Of a stretch of 64,000 bases of DNA, positions 16,856 through 25,855 are shown piece by piece (the stretch's first letter is position 1; every line of letters begins with the position of its first letter). The DNA lies in NCBI RefSeq assembly GCF_039536245.1, contig NZ_BAAAYN010000041.1, forward strand, positions 1 to 64,000, written 5' to 3'. The DNA is from Cryptosporangium minutisporangium. Its GTDB lineage: Bacteria; Actinomycetota; Actinomycetes; Mycobacteriales; Cryptosporangiaceae. The translations under genes were made by a program, and so were the position numbers. The notes under the pieces were generated by a model that was given only the letters and a program-made list of their open reading frames with translations, was not told the origin of the DNA and ran no database searches.

Positions 16856-18240
16856 CCCGGACGAAGAATCGGTAGGGGCGGGCGACGGCTCGTCGGCGGG
16901 TGCAGGGGCGGGCGGTAACGCCCACCCCATCGCCCGGCTCGCCGACATCGCTCCGGGCACGTTCCCGGCCAGCCGCGCGTCCGACGCCGTCGGATCGGCC
17001 GGCGAGGCTGCCGCGCGCCCGGTCACCAGCAGATAGGCGACCGCCAGCAGCGTCCCACCGGACATCACGCCGAGCAGCAGCCGGTAGTCGAGCACCGAGA
17101 CCAGCAGCGCGCCGAGCGCGACGGAGACCGTCTGCGGGATGCCGATCACCAGGTAGGCCGCGGTCGTGACCCGCCCCATCAACGCGCCCGACGTGCTGCG
17201 CTGCAGCGTCGTGACGAATCCGACGAGCACCAGCGGCAGGCCGAACCCGGCGAGCACGACGCCGACGACGACCACCGGCAACCAGACCGCGATCATCACC
17301 ACCGCACCGAGGGAGAAGGTCGCGAGCCCGACGATCACCGTCGGCACCTCTCCGGCCGCGCGGATCAGCCAGGTGGCGGCGAACCCGCCGAGCACCGCGC
17401 CGATGCCCTGGACCGCGACGACCACGCCCACGAACTCCGGCGGGCGGCCGAGCCACTCCACGATCGCGAACACCACGGACTCGGCGATCCCGATCACCAG
17501 CAGCGCGATCGCCAGCGCCACGGTGACGTGCAGCAGTGGCCGGGCACGCCAGAGGAACGTCAACCCGGCCACCAGCTCCGCCCGGACCGACTGCTGCTGG
17601 GCAGCGGACCGGTCCGGTTCGGCCACCCGCAGGGCGCCGAGCGCGATCGCCGCGCCGAGGAACGTCAGGCCGTCCAGCAGCGCGACTCCGGCGCCGCCGA
17701 CCACCGTGTAGAGCGCCGCACCGGTGAGCGGAGCGACCAGGCGCAGCGCCTCCTTCACCGTCTGCAGCACCGCGTTGGCCGCGCCCAGCGAACTCTCCGG
17801 CAGCATCGCCTTCAGCAGCGCGTTGAGTGCGGCGACGTGCAGGACGAGGAGCGTGCCGTAGAGCGCGGCGACGGTGTAGATCAGCCACACGTGCTCGCGC
17901 GAGCGCACCGCCAGCAGCGGTAACACCGCCACCGCCGAGCAGACGTTCGTCACGACCAGGAACGGCCGACGCCGCACGCGGTCGACCAGCCACCCACCGA
18001 GCGGGCCGATCAGCGAGGGCAGCGCGACGAACACGAGCGTGAGCCCGGCTGCCCCGTTGCTGCCGGTCAGCTCCTTCACCCAGATCGCCAGAACCAGCAA
18101 CATCGCCGAGTCGCCGAACATCGACAGCGCCTGCCCGGCGAACAGCAGACGGAAGTCCGTCCTTCGTAACAGTGCGGCGAGCCCCATCGTCACCCCCGGT
18201 CGTGGTGGCGAACCGGTCAGCTACGACCGCCCACGACGGG

Positions 18241-18269
18241 AACATAGCCGTCAGATAGTGCCCGTTCAA
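18241..18269 (-). promoter_or_regulatory. Promoter of the MFS exporter
   Basis: TTGAAC (18269-18264), 17 bases, TATGTT (18246-18241). AAAGCG directly precedes the -35, reminiscent of WhiB7-type promoters. A GTG (18234) at the predicted start point opens a five-codon frame. The -35 to +10 region is similar to 8288-8327. Confidence 0.55.
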
Positions 18270-18337
18270 CGCTTTCTGGACGAGAAGCGCCGGATGCCGC
18301 ACCGGCGCGAACGCCGCAGCCGGGTACGTTCGACCAG

Positions 18338-18985
18338 GTGAGTGAGTTGACCCACCACCCGGTGCCGGTGTCCCCGGAGGCCCTCTCCGAGCTTCTCGTC
18401 GAGACCTGCCTGACCGCAGTCGCGAGCGCCGGTGCGCGGCCGCTGCGGGTCGCGATCGACGGCGCCGACGCAGCGCAGCCGGGGCAGCTGGCCGACCGGC
18501 TCGTGGACCCGTTACGAGCCGGCGGGGTGGCTGCGGTCCGGGTGCGCGCCGGGGACTTCCTGCGGCCCGCGTCGCTGCGCTGGGAATTCGGCAAGACGGA
18601 CCCGGACTCGTTCTACGACCACTGGCTGGACGCGGGCGGGCTGACCCGCGAGGTGCTCACCCCGTGGGCGGAGGGCGGGCGGTACCTGCCTGCGCTCTGG
18701 GACGCCGCGACCGACCGGGCGGTGCGCGCGGACTACCGGCCGGTGCCTCCGCGCGCCGTGCTGCTCGTCGACGGGCCGCTGTTGCTCGGTCGTGGGCTGC
18801 CGTTCGACCTCACCGTGCACCTGCGGCTGTCCGCCGCCGCGCTCCGCCGCCGCACCCCCGCCGACGAGGCGTGGACGCTACCGGCGTTCGCACGCTACGA
18901 GGCGGAGGTCGACCCGGCGAGCACCGCCGACGTCGTGGTCCGCGCCGACGACCCACGCCACCTTGCCGTGCTGGTCCGGGCTTGA
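18338..18985 (+). CDS. Uridine-kinase-like P-loop protein with degenerate Walker A
   Basis: A 215-residue protein following the plan of actinobacterial 'uridine kinase-like' proteins: RVAIDGADAA at the first strand, RVRAGDFLRPASLRWEFG, a DPDSFYDHWLD block, AVLLVDGPLLLGRGLPFDL as the Walker B-like strand, and a final ADVVVRADDP. The Walker A should read GxxxxGK(S/T), but here AAQPGQLA replaces it: the catalytic Lys and Thr are missing. It is therefore probably not an active kinase, or binds nucleotide differently. GTG start, divergent from the MFS gene by 144 bases. Confidence 0.7.
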   Translation: MSELTHHPVPVSPEALSELLVETCLTAVASAGARPLRVAIDGADAAQPGQLADRLVDPLRAGGVAAVRVRAGDFLRPASLRWEFGKTDPDSFYDHWLDAGGLTREVLTPWAEGGRYLPALWDAATDRAVRADYRPVPPRAVLLVDGPLLLGRGLPFDLTVHLRLSAAALRRRTPADEAWTLPAFARYEAEVDPASTADVVVRADDPRHLAVLVRA

Positions 18986-19001
18986 CCCAGCGGGCTCGAC
19001 C

Positions 19002-19505
19002 TCAGCGGCGGAGCAGGGAGCCGGCGAGCACGCCGACGGCGGCCAGGGTGGCCGCGACGGCCCACACCGTGACGATTCGGGTAGCGGTCCCGGCCCGGTG
19101 CACCACGCCGTAGTCGGAGTCGATCACACGCACCGCGGTCGACTTCGTCGAGGAGCCCGACGTCTCGGTCGAGGGCGTCGGCCAGGTGAAGACCGTCGTG
19201 GAGCCGGTGAGGGCCGGCGAGCGGTAGTCCGTGATCGGCGCGGTCGGTGACGCGGCGGCCGGTCGGACGACGGCCGGGACGCCCTCACTCGGCACGTCAC
19301 GGGTAGCGGCCAGCGCGGTTCCTGCCGTCCCGCCGACGAAGACCACGCTCATCAACGCACCGGCGACGACTCGCCGGATCACTCGGGACTCGCCGGTGCG
19401 ATCCGGGCCGGATGCTGCGTCGGCAGCCGGTAACCGGGCCGGACGGACCCGCGGGGGAACGACCCGCGGCGGAACGACCCGCGGCCTGGTGACACTGCTC
19501 TGCAT
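19002..19505 (-). CDS. Small membrane protein with two hydrophobic segments
   Basis: A 167-residue protein of unknown function. The first 41 residues are Arg/Pro-rich with a repeated RVVPP motif; then a hydrophobic, signal-like segment (about 45-67) ends in TAGTALAA, a Ser/Thr/Pro-rich extracellular stretch follows, and a second membrane helix (about 143-163) ends in SLLRR. ATG 19505 has GGAGGT six bases upstream, confirming the long N-terminus. The 5' leader has strong hairpins (19520-19600). No homologue recognised. Confidence 0.65.
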   Translation of the reverse strand: MQSSVTRPRVVPPRVVPPRVRPARLPAADAASGPDRTGESRVIRRVVAGALMSVVFVGGTAGTALAATRDVPSEGVPAVVRPAAASPTAPITDYRSPALTGSTTVFTWPTPSTETSGSSTKSTAVRVIDSDYGVVHRAGTATRIVTVWAVAATLAAVGVLAGSLLRR

Positions 19506-19557
19506 CGCTGACCTCCGCTAGCCGGTGCGCGGACCCCGCACCGGGGCTCCGCGGAAC

Positions 19558-19597
19558 AGGCCGCCCCGACGAGAGAGGGGGCTCACCGGGGCGGCCT
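19558..19597 (-). terminator. Hairpin between nudC remnant and the next gene
   Basis: 11-bp perfect stem (19558-19568 with 19587-19597), 18-base loop. It could end the M16/nudC transcript or be part of the structured leader of the following gene. A second GC-rich hairpin lies at about 19525-19555. Confidence 0.45.
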
Positions 19598-19669
19598 CAC
19601 CTGTACAGAGCCGCGACCCGCTCCGGTGATACGCGAGTGGCGCGCATCACAGTGCGAGAAGCAGTGTCC

Positions 19670-20810
19670 TCAGAGACGCTCGTCGCGCCAGGCGGTCAGC
19701 AGTTCGTGCGCGATCGACAGCGGTGGCGGCACGACCGGCGCCGGACCCGGCCCGCGGCCGTGGAGCTCACCCCGGGTGAACCAGCGGGCGTCGGCGAGCT
19801 CGACCTCTTCCACGACGACCGGCTGGTCGGAGTCGGCCAGGGCGTAGAAGCCGAGCATCAGCGACGCCGGCAGCGGCCACGCCTGGCTGGCGAGGTACCG
19901 GACCTCCCGGATCCGGACCCCGGTCTCCTCCGCCACCTCCCGGAACACCGCGGCCTCCGCCGCCTCGCCCGGCTCGACGAACCCGGCGACGCAGGAGTAA
20001 CGACCCTCCGGCCAGGACAGACCCCGGGTGAGCAGGCACCGCCCCGCGTCGCCCGGGACGCCGTCGTGCACGAGCACGATGATGGCTGGATTGGTCCGTG
20101 GGTAGACGACCTCGGAACCGTCGACGGCCTCGGCCTCCCAGCCGCCCGCCCGCCAGCCGAGACGGGTCCCGGTCCGGGGCCCGTACCGGTAGTCCCGGTG
20201 CCCAGCTGGCTCCGCTGGAGTCGGCGCTGTTCAGTGAGGCGCTCGGGCTGGCCAACTGGCACCGGTAGTCCCGGTGCCAGTTGGCCAGCCCGAGCGCCTC
20301 ACTGAACAGCGCCGACTCCAGCGGAGCCAGCTGGGCACCGACCTCCCGCAGGTGCGCCGGACGCCGCCCGTCGGTCACCACCTCCGGCAACGCGGTGAGC
20401 AGGGCGAAGTACGGGACGCCGTCCTCCTCGGCGAGGAACAGCCGCTCGTCGTCGGAGACCTCCGCCGCCAGGTCCTCGGCCGCGAACCACACCAGGCGCG
20501 GCGACTCGGCCGGTCCCTCGACCAGCGCCCGGCCCCGCTCGTCCAGCAGCAGGACGCGGGCCCGCTTCCAGGCGGCGTCGAGCCAGGCGGCGTCCAGGCG
20601 GTGGTGGGCGGCCCGATCAGGCATCGCGCGGCCGAGCGCGAGCCGACGCCAGACCGGCACCGCGGACTCGGTGTCCGCGCCGACGCCGTCCGGCGAGGCA
20701 CTCGTCGACCAGGTCGCGGTCCGCTCCCGGTCGATCGTCGGCACTCCCTCCGAGCCTTCGGACCCTTCCGGACCGCCCCACCCGGGCGTCTGCGCGCCGG
20801 AGTCGGTCAC
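19670..20810 (-). pseudogene. nudC: NAD+ diphosphatase / NADH pyrophosphatase NudC, frame broken by inverted duplication
   Basis: The 5' part (from GTG 20810, overlapping the M16 stop as GTGA) encodes an N-terminal NudC domain ending LGLANWHRDYR. The 3' part (from about 20185 down to 19670) encodes the catalytic domain with a perfect Nudix box (GFVEPGEAAEAAVFREVAEE) and the NudC signature SQAWPLPASLMLGF. Between them an extra 76 bases copy the preceding gene segment in reverse orientation and shift the frame. Removing 76 bases restores one continuous 354-residue frame. NudC hydrolyses NAD(H) and decaps NAD-RNA. The usual zinc-ribbon cysteines are absent (YGPRTG). Either a true disruption or an assembly error. 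Confidence 0.85.
20196..20340. repeat. 70-bp perfect inverted repeat with 5-base loop inside nudC
   Basis: Bases 20196-20265 are the exact reverse complement of 20271-20340, separated by TAGTC. An 18-base direct repeat (20185-20202 and 20261-20278) brackets the extra segment, period 76. The right arm is the normal coding copy. Confidence 0.95.
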
Positions 20811-22150
20811 GGCCGGTCGACCGGGCCGAGCGCCCCGAGCGGGCCCGTGACCGCCTCGGCGTCACCGAGGACGACGGTCACCCCGCCGGACGGTGCGAGG
20901 TACCCGGCGGCCGCCGCGGCGACCTCCTCGAGCGTCACCTTGGCCAGCCGGATCGGGTGCTCGGCCAGCCAGTTCAGGTCCAGCCCGGTGCCGGCCAGCG
21001 CGATCAGCATCCCGGCCAGCCCCGCCTGCGACGACACCGAGAGGGCCAGCGTCCCGATCGCGTACTGACGGGCCTGCTCCAGCTCCTCCGCGGTCGGCGG
21101 CAGCGTGGCGATGCGACCCAGCTCGTACGCGATCTCCAGCAGCGCAGGCGCGGTGACCTCGGTCGCGACGTCGGCGCTGACCAGCGTCACCGACCCGGCC
21201 GCCGAGTGGTCGACGCTGGAGTGCGGTGAGTAGGTGTAGCCCTTGTCCTCGCGGATGTTCTCGACCAGACGGGACGAGAAGTACCCGCCGAAGACGAGGT
21301 TCGCCAGCTGGAACGCGGCGTAGTCGGCGTGCGCCCTGGGCACTGCCGGGAGCGCCACCCGCAACGACGACTGCACCGAGCCCGGCCGGTCGACCAGCAG
21401 CAGCGGGCCGGCGGCCAGCGGCGGAGCCGGCGGAGTGCGGTGCGCGACGCCGGTGGGCGACCAACCGCCCAGCGCCTGCTCGACCAGGTCGAGCGTCGCG
21501 TCCGGATCGATGTTGCCGACCAGCACGAGCACGCTGCCGACCGGCAGGACCCGCTCGGCGTGCAGCGCGCGCACCGCCGGGGACTCGATCGCCCGGACCT
21601 GGTCGGGCTCCGGCGTCTCGATCGCGTACGGGTGGGTGCCGTAGATCCGCCGCAGGAGCGCGCGCCGGACGAGCTGCGAGGGCTGCGAGAACGCGATCTG
21701 AATCCGGTCGGCGAGCCGCTCGCGTTCGGTGCCCACCTCGCGCTCGGGGTACGTCGCCGTGGTGAGGACCTCGTTGAGGATCTCCAGCAGCCGACCCAAC
21801 CCGTCGGAGAGCGTGTTCCCGGAGACCACCAGCCGGTCGGGGTCGACGCCGACCGAGAGGCCGCCACCGATCTTCTGCAGTTCCGCGGCGAGCTCGACGT
21901 TCGTGTGGCTCCCGGTGCCGGAGAGCACGGTGTTCGCGAGCACCGCGGCGACCGAGACATCCTCCCCCGCTGCCGCGCCGGCGAACGGGATCCGCAGCCG
22001 GATCTCGACCAGCGGCACCGTGCCGCGGCGGACGGCCACGACCTTCAGGCCGGTGGCGAGCGTGCGCTCGGCGACCTCCGGCTCGGGCAGCGCCCGAGGT
22101 TCCTCCAGCGCCGGGACGGTGCGGCGCGGGGCGGCGTGCTGTGGGCTCAC
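20807..22150 (-). CDS. M16-family peptidase, non-catalytic subunit
   Basis: A 447-residue protein with two M16 halves. The zinc motif HxxEH is absent in the N-terminal half (the corresponding strand runs VAAVLANTVLSGTG), while the C-terminal substrate-binding signature YFSSRLVENIREDKGYTYS is intact, as in the partner subunits of M16B heterodimers. It overlaps the upstream catalytic gene (GTGA at 22147-22150) and the downstream nudC, so the three genes are translationally coupled. It likely forms a clam-shell dimer with the product at 22147-23472. Confidence 0.9.
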   Translation of the reverse strand: MSPQHAAPRRTVPALEEPRALPEPEVAERTLATGLKVVAVRRGTVPLVEIRLRIPFAGAAAGEDVSVAAVLANTVLSGTGSHTNVELAAELQKIGGGLSVGVDPDRLVVSGNTLSDGLGRLLEILNEVLTTATYPEREVGTERERLADRIQIAFSQPSQLVRRALLRRIYGTHPYAIETPEPDQVRAIESPAVRALHAERVLPVGSVLVLVGNIDPDATLDLVEQALGGWSPTGVAHRTPPAPPLAAGPLLLVDRPGSVQSSLRVALPAVPRAHADYAAFQLANLVFGGYFSSRLVENIREDKGYTYSPHSSVDHSAAGSVTLVSADVATEVTAPALLEIAYELGRIATLPPTAEELEQARQYAIGTLALSVSSQAGLAGMLIALAGTGLDLNWLAEHPIRLAKVTLEEVAAAAAGYLAPSGGVTVVLGDAEAVTGPLGALGPVDRP

Positions 22151-23472
22151 TGGGCGCTCCCCGGGACCAATTCGAGTACGGCGCGACGGGCCGGGCGCAG
22201 GGTCTGCGCCGCGGCGACGACCTGCTCCGCGGTGACCTCGGCCAGCAGGTGCGGCAAGTCGTTGATCAGCTCGGCGCGGCCACGCTGCTGCTCGAGCACG
22301 GCGATGCTGAGGGTTCGGCCGAGCACCGCGTCGACCTCTCTGAGCAGGTGGGCCGCTAGTCGGGCCTGGACCCGGGAGAGTTCACCGGGCGCCAGGCCGG
22401 AGCCGGCCAGCCGCTCGATCTCCTGGTCGATGGCGGTGATCACGGTCTCGGCCTGCACCGACGGCGGGAAGTGGGCCTGCAGCAGCAGCGCGGTGGGGTC
22501 GCGGACGTCGAACGGGTCACCCATGAAGCCCAAGTAACCGGAGACGCTGGTCGCGATCGCGTCGGTGAGCACGAGCCGCTCCTGAAGCCGGGACGCGTCC
22601 CCGTCGGTGAGGACCTCGGCCAGCACGACGTAGGGCAGGTACGCCGAGAGGTCACCGACCGGGTCGGGCACCCGCCAGGCCATCGCGACGGCGGGCAGGG
22701 GCGCCATCGCGTCGTGGTGGACCGCGCGCCGCTCGGAGGTGAGGTCGGGCTCCGCGAACGAGGGGCGGGTCGGCACGGTCCGCGCCGGAACGTCCCCGAA
22801 GTGCCGTTCGATCAGCGCGGTGGCGCCGGCGACGTCCAGGTCACCGCCGACCGCCAGCACGGCGTTGCCGGGGGCGTAGTACGTCGAGAAGAAGCTCTGC
22901 GCGTCCTCGACCGTCGCCGACTCCAGGTCTTCGAACGAGCCGTAGCCGTCGTGGGCGTTGGCGAACGTGTCGAACATGACCGGAGGCAGCAGCAGCCACG
23001 GGAACCCGCCGTACGGCCGGTTCTTGACGTTGACCCGGATCTCTTCCTTGACCACCGCGATCTGGTTCGCGAGGTTCTCGGCGGTCAGCTCGGGGCGCCG
23101 CATCCGGTCGGCCTCGAGGAAGAGCGCGCGCTCCAGCGCATTGCTGGGCAGCGTCTCGTAGTAGTCGGTGTAGTCGAGGTGGGTGCTGCCGTTGAAGACC
23201 CCGCCGGACGCCTGCACGTACCGGAAGTGGGCGAGCTTCTCCAGGTTCTCCGAGCCCTGGAACATGAGGTGCTCGAAGAGGTGCGCGAAGCCGGTACGGC
23301 CCTGCGGCTCAGAACGGATACCGACGTCGTAGACGACGCCGACCGCGATGACCGGCGCGGACCGGTCCGGGGTGAGGACGACACGGAGGCCGTTGGGCAA
23401 CGTGAACCGCTCGACCGGGAAGCCGGTGGCGGGAATCGTGACCGGCGCGCCGGCAGAGGTGGGTGCAGACAC
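22147..23472 (-). CDS. M16-family zinc peptidase, catalytic subunit
   Basis: About 441 residues with a Leu-Pro-Asn-Gly-Leu strand (FTLPNGLRVVLTPD), an intact inverted zinc motif HLFEH (FAHLFEHLMFQGS) and the downstream glutamate region NALERALFLEADRM. This is the active half of a processing-peptidase-like pair that degrades unfolded or small peptides in the cytoplasm. GTG 23472 is chosen because homology-like sequence begins about there; the frame extends to 23511 but neither start has a clear ribosome site. First gene of the M16-M16-nudC operon. Confidence 0.88.
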   Translation of the reverse strand: MSAPTSAGAPVTIPATGFPVERFTLPNGLRVVLTPDRSAPVIAVGVVYDVGIRSEPQGRTGFAHLFEHLMFQGSENLEKLAHFRYVQASGGVFNGSTHLDYTDYYETLPSNALERALFLEADRMRRPELTAENLANQIAVVKEEIRVNVKNRPYGGFPWLLLPPVMFDTFANAHDGYGSFEDLESATVEDAQSFFSTYYAPGNAVLAVGGDLDVAGATALIERHFGDVPARTVPTRPSFAEPDLTSERRAVHHDAMAPLPAVAMAWRVPDPVGDLSAYLPYVVLAEVLTDGDASRLQERLVLTDAIATSVSGYLGFMGDPFDVRDPTALLLQAHFPPSVQAETVITAIDQEIERLAGSGLAPGELSRVQARLAAHLLREVDAVLGRTLSIAVLEQQRGRAELINDLPHLLAEVTAEQVVAAAQTLRPARRAVLELVPGSAQ

Positions 23473-23899
23473 GCCCTCGACCCTAGCCCGTGAGTCGCGG
23501 AACGCCCGCACTCATGGAGCGCGGTCGGTGAGCCAGGGCTCCAGCCGCTCGACTAGCCGCCGCTCTGCTCACCGACCGTGGACGGGCGTGCGCCTCTCGT
23601 CCAAACGGAACAGGCGTGTCCGACCAGGACCGCAGAAGTCGTTCCGATGCCTGACACACCATCGCCACACCGAACGTTTGACCTGGCCAACCACCGGGTG
23701 GCCGAACATTCCGCGGAAGCGTTCCGCCGGACGGGGGCTAAATCGATGCAGAGCGCTCACCTCGGTGAACCTGGTACATCGTCACCCGCTCGCCCGTACC
23801 GTGTGCCACATCACACTCTGTTCCGGCGCCCGCCCGTCGGACGGCGCGGGTACCACCGCACTCCGCGGCGGGCTGCCGGGGGCGAAGGAGCGCGCAGCA
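23473..23899. other. 427-base divergent intergenic region
   Basis: Lies between divergent M16 and acyl-CoA synthetase genes. It is less GC-rich in places and should hold both promoters. A short imperfect inverted repeat (GGCCA...TGGCC) occurs near 23682-23704. I see no gene, RNA or clear operator. Confidence 0.5.
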
Positions 23900-25750
23900 A
23901 TGACCGTCACCGTGGACACCGGGCACCGCTCGATCGGCCAGCTTTTCCTCGCCCAGGTGGCGAAAAACCCCACTGGCCGGGCGTTCGCCGGGCCCGCGCC
24001 GATCACCACCGCAGCACCCGGAACCGTCGGAACCACCAGCTTGACCTGGCAGGAGACTGCCGACCAGGTCACCGCGCTGGCCGCCGGGCTGGTTGAACTC
24101 GGGGTAGAGCCTGGCGACCGGGTCGGGATCGCGTCCGGCACCCGGGTGGAGTGGATCCTGGCCGACCTCGCCATCATGTGCGCCGGCGGGGCGACCACCA
24201 CGATCTACCCGACCACCGAGGCCGGGGACGCCGCATTCATCCTGGCCGACTCCGGCAGCAGCATCCTCTTCGCGGAGGACGCCACTCAGCTGGCCAAGTT
24301 CCGCGCGAAAGCCGCCGACCTGCCGGACCTTCGCGCGATCATCGTCATCGACGGCACGGACATCGACCGGGAAGCCGACGGCCCCGAGATCCTGACCCTC
24401 GGGGAACTGGCCGAGCGCGGGAGCGAGCGGCTGGCCGGTGAGCCTTCCCTGATCGAACAGCGGGTCGCGGGTATCGGCCCCGACGACCTGGCGACGCTGA
24501 TCTACACGTCCGGCACCACCGGCCGGCCGAAGGGCGTCCGGCTGGTGCACGCCAACTGGATCTGGGAGTCGAACGCCCAGGCGAACCTCGGCATCATCGA
24601 GGACGGCGACGTCCAGTACCTCTGGCTGCCGATGGCGCACTCGTTCGGCAAGGTGCTGCTCTGCGCCCAGCTGACGATCGGGTTTGAGAGCTACGTCGAC
24701 GGACGGGTCGACAAGATCATCGAGAACCTCCCGGTGGTGAAGCCGACCGTGATGGCGGGCGTCCCCCGGATCTACGAGAAGGTCTACAACCGTGTCCGCT
24801 CCATGGCCCAGGAGAAGGGCGGGGCGACCTGGAAGATCTTCAACTGGGCGCTCGGCGTCGGCCGCGAGGTCGTGGCGCTGCGCGAGCAGGGCAAGGAGCC
24901 GTCCGGACTGCTCGCGGTCAAGTACGCGATCGCGACCAAACTGGTCTTCAGCAAGCTCCAGGCCCGGTTCGGCGGCCGGATGCGCGGCATGATCTCCGGC
25001 GCCGCTCCGCTCTCCCGCGAAGTGGCCGAGTTCTTCCACGCGGCCGGCGTCCCGATCTACGAGGGGTACGGCCTCACCGAGACCACCGCCGGGGCGTTCG
25101 TCAACCTCCCGGAGCGGTTCAAGCTGGGCACGGTCGGCCTGCCGCTGGGCGACCTCGAGGTCAAGATCGCCGAGGACGGCGAGATCCTGCTGCGCGGCGG
25201 CAACGTCATGCGGGGCTACCACCACCTGCCGGAGGAGACCGAGAGCGTCCTGTCCGAGGACGGCTGGTTCCACACCGGAGACATCGGCGAGCTCGACGAC
25301 GGATTCCTGCGGATCACCGACCGCAAGAAGGACCTGGTGAAGACGTCCGGCGGTAAGTACGTCGCGCCGTCGTACATCGAAGGGCTGTTCAAGACGATCG
25401 TCCCGCAGGTCAGCCAGGTGCTGGTGCACACCAGGAACTTCTGCACGATGCTGATCACGCTCGACCCGGACGAGATCAAGGCCTGGGCTCAGGGCGCCGG
25501 GCTGGAGTCGCTCTCGGTGGCCGAGCTGGCGAGCCACCCGCAGGTGCGGGAACACGTCCAGACCGGGATCGACCAGCTGAACGGGCAGCTCAACCGCTGG
25601 GAGACGATCAAGGGGTTCGTGATCCTGCCGCACGACCTCTCGGTGGACAACGGGGAGATCACACCGTCCCTCAAGGTCCGGCGCAAGTTCGTCGAGGAGA
25701 AGTACAAGGCTGAGCTGGACAGCCTCTACACCGGCTCCTCCGGCGACTGA
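23900..25750 (+). CDS. Long-chain fatty-acid-CoA ligase (AMP-binding)
   Basis: A 616-residue adenylate-forming enzyme of the FadD15/long-chain acyl-CoA synthetase type. The P-loop LIYTSGTTGRPKGVRL, the adenine motif YEGYGLTET, GWFHTGDIGELDDGFLRITDRKKDL (hinge and the conserved D) and the C-terminal lysine region (DNGEITPSLKVRRK) are all present. It activates fatty acids to acyl-CoA via acyl-adenylate. ATG 23900 sits nine bases after GAAGGAG; the open frame extends far upstream but has no such support. Monocistronic, ended by a strong hairpin. Confidence 0.93.
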   Translation: MTVTVDTGHRSIGQLFLAQVAKNPTGRAFAGPAPITTAAPGTVGTTSLTWQETADQVTALAAGLVELGVEPGDRVGIASGTRVEWILADLAIMCAGGATTTIYPTTEAGDAAFILADSGSSILFAEDATQLAKFRAKAADLPDLRAIIVIDGTDIDREADGPEILTLGELAERGSERLAGEPSLIEQRVAGIGPDDLATLIYTSGTTGRPKGVRLVHANWIWESNAQANLGIIEDGDVQYLWLPMAHSFGKVLLCAQLTIGFESYVDGRVDKIIENLPVVKPTVMAGVPRIYEKVYNRVRSMAQEKGGATWKIFNWALGVGREVVALREQGKEPSGLLAVKYAIATKLVFSKLQARFGGRMRGMISGAAPLSREVAEFFHAAGVPIYEGYGLTETTAGAFVNLPERFKLGTVGLPLGDLEVKIAEDGEILLRGGNVMRGYHHLPEETESVLSEDGWFHTGDIGELDDGFLRITDRKKDLVKTSGGKYVAPSYIEGLFKTIVPQVSQVLVHTRNFCTMLITLDPDEIKAWAQGAGLESLSVAELASHPQVREHVQTGIDQLNGQLNRWETIKGFVILPHDLSVDNGEITPSLKVRRKFVEEKYKAELDSLYTGSSGD

Positions 25751-25762
25751 CCAGTACGGCTC

Positions 25763-25792
25763 GCGCGCCGGTCGCTTCCGCGACCGGCGCGC
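25763..25792. terminator. Terminator after acyl-CoA ligase
   Basis: 13-bp perfect stem (25763-25775 with 25780-25792) closed by TTCC, between convergent genes. Confidence 0.8.
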
Positions 25793-25855
25793 TGCCGTGT
25801 GCCCGCCGAGGTGGCCTTCCCGAAAATGCCCCCGTGCGGGTGCCGTCGGCGGTGG

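Noticed and set aside
19500..19620. Structured leader considered as a riboswitch (c-di-AMP or similar)
   Set aside because: Strong hairpins are present but the conserved sequence blocks of the riboswitch classes I know are missing. A covariance-model search would decide.
23348..23899. N-terminal extension of the acyl-CoA ligase frame
   Set aside because: The first 184 codons are Arg/Thr/Ser-rich, lack family sequence, and overlap the divergent M16 gene; a strong ribosome site marks 23900.
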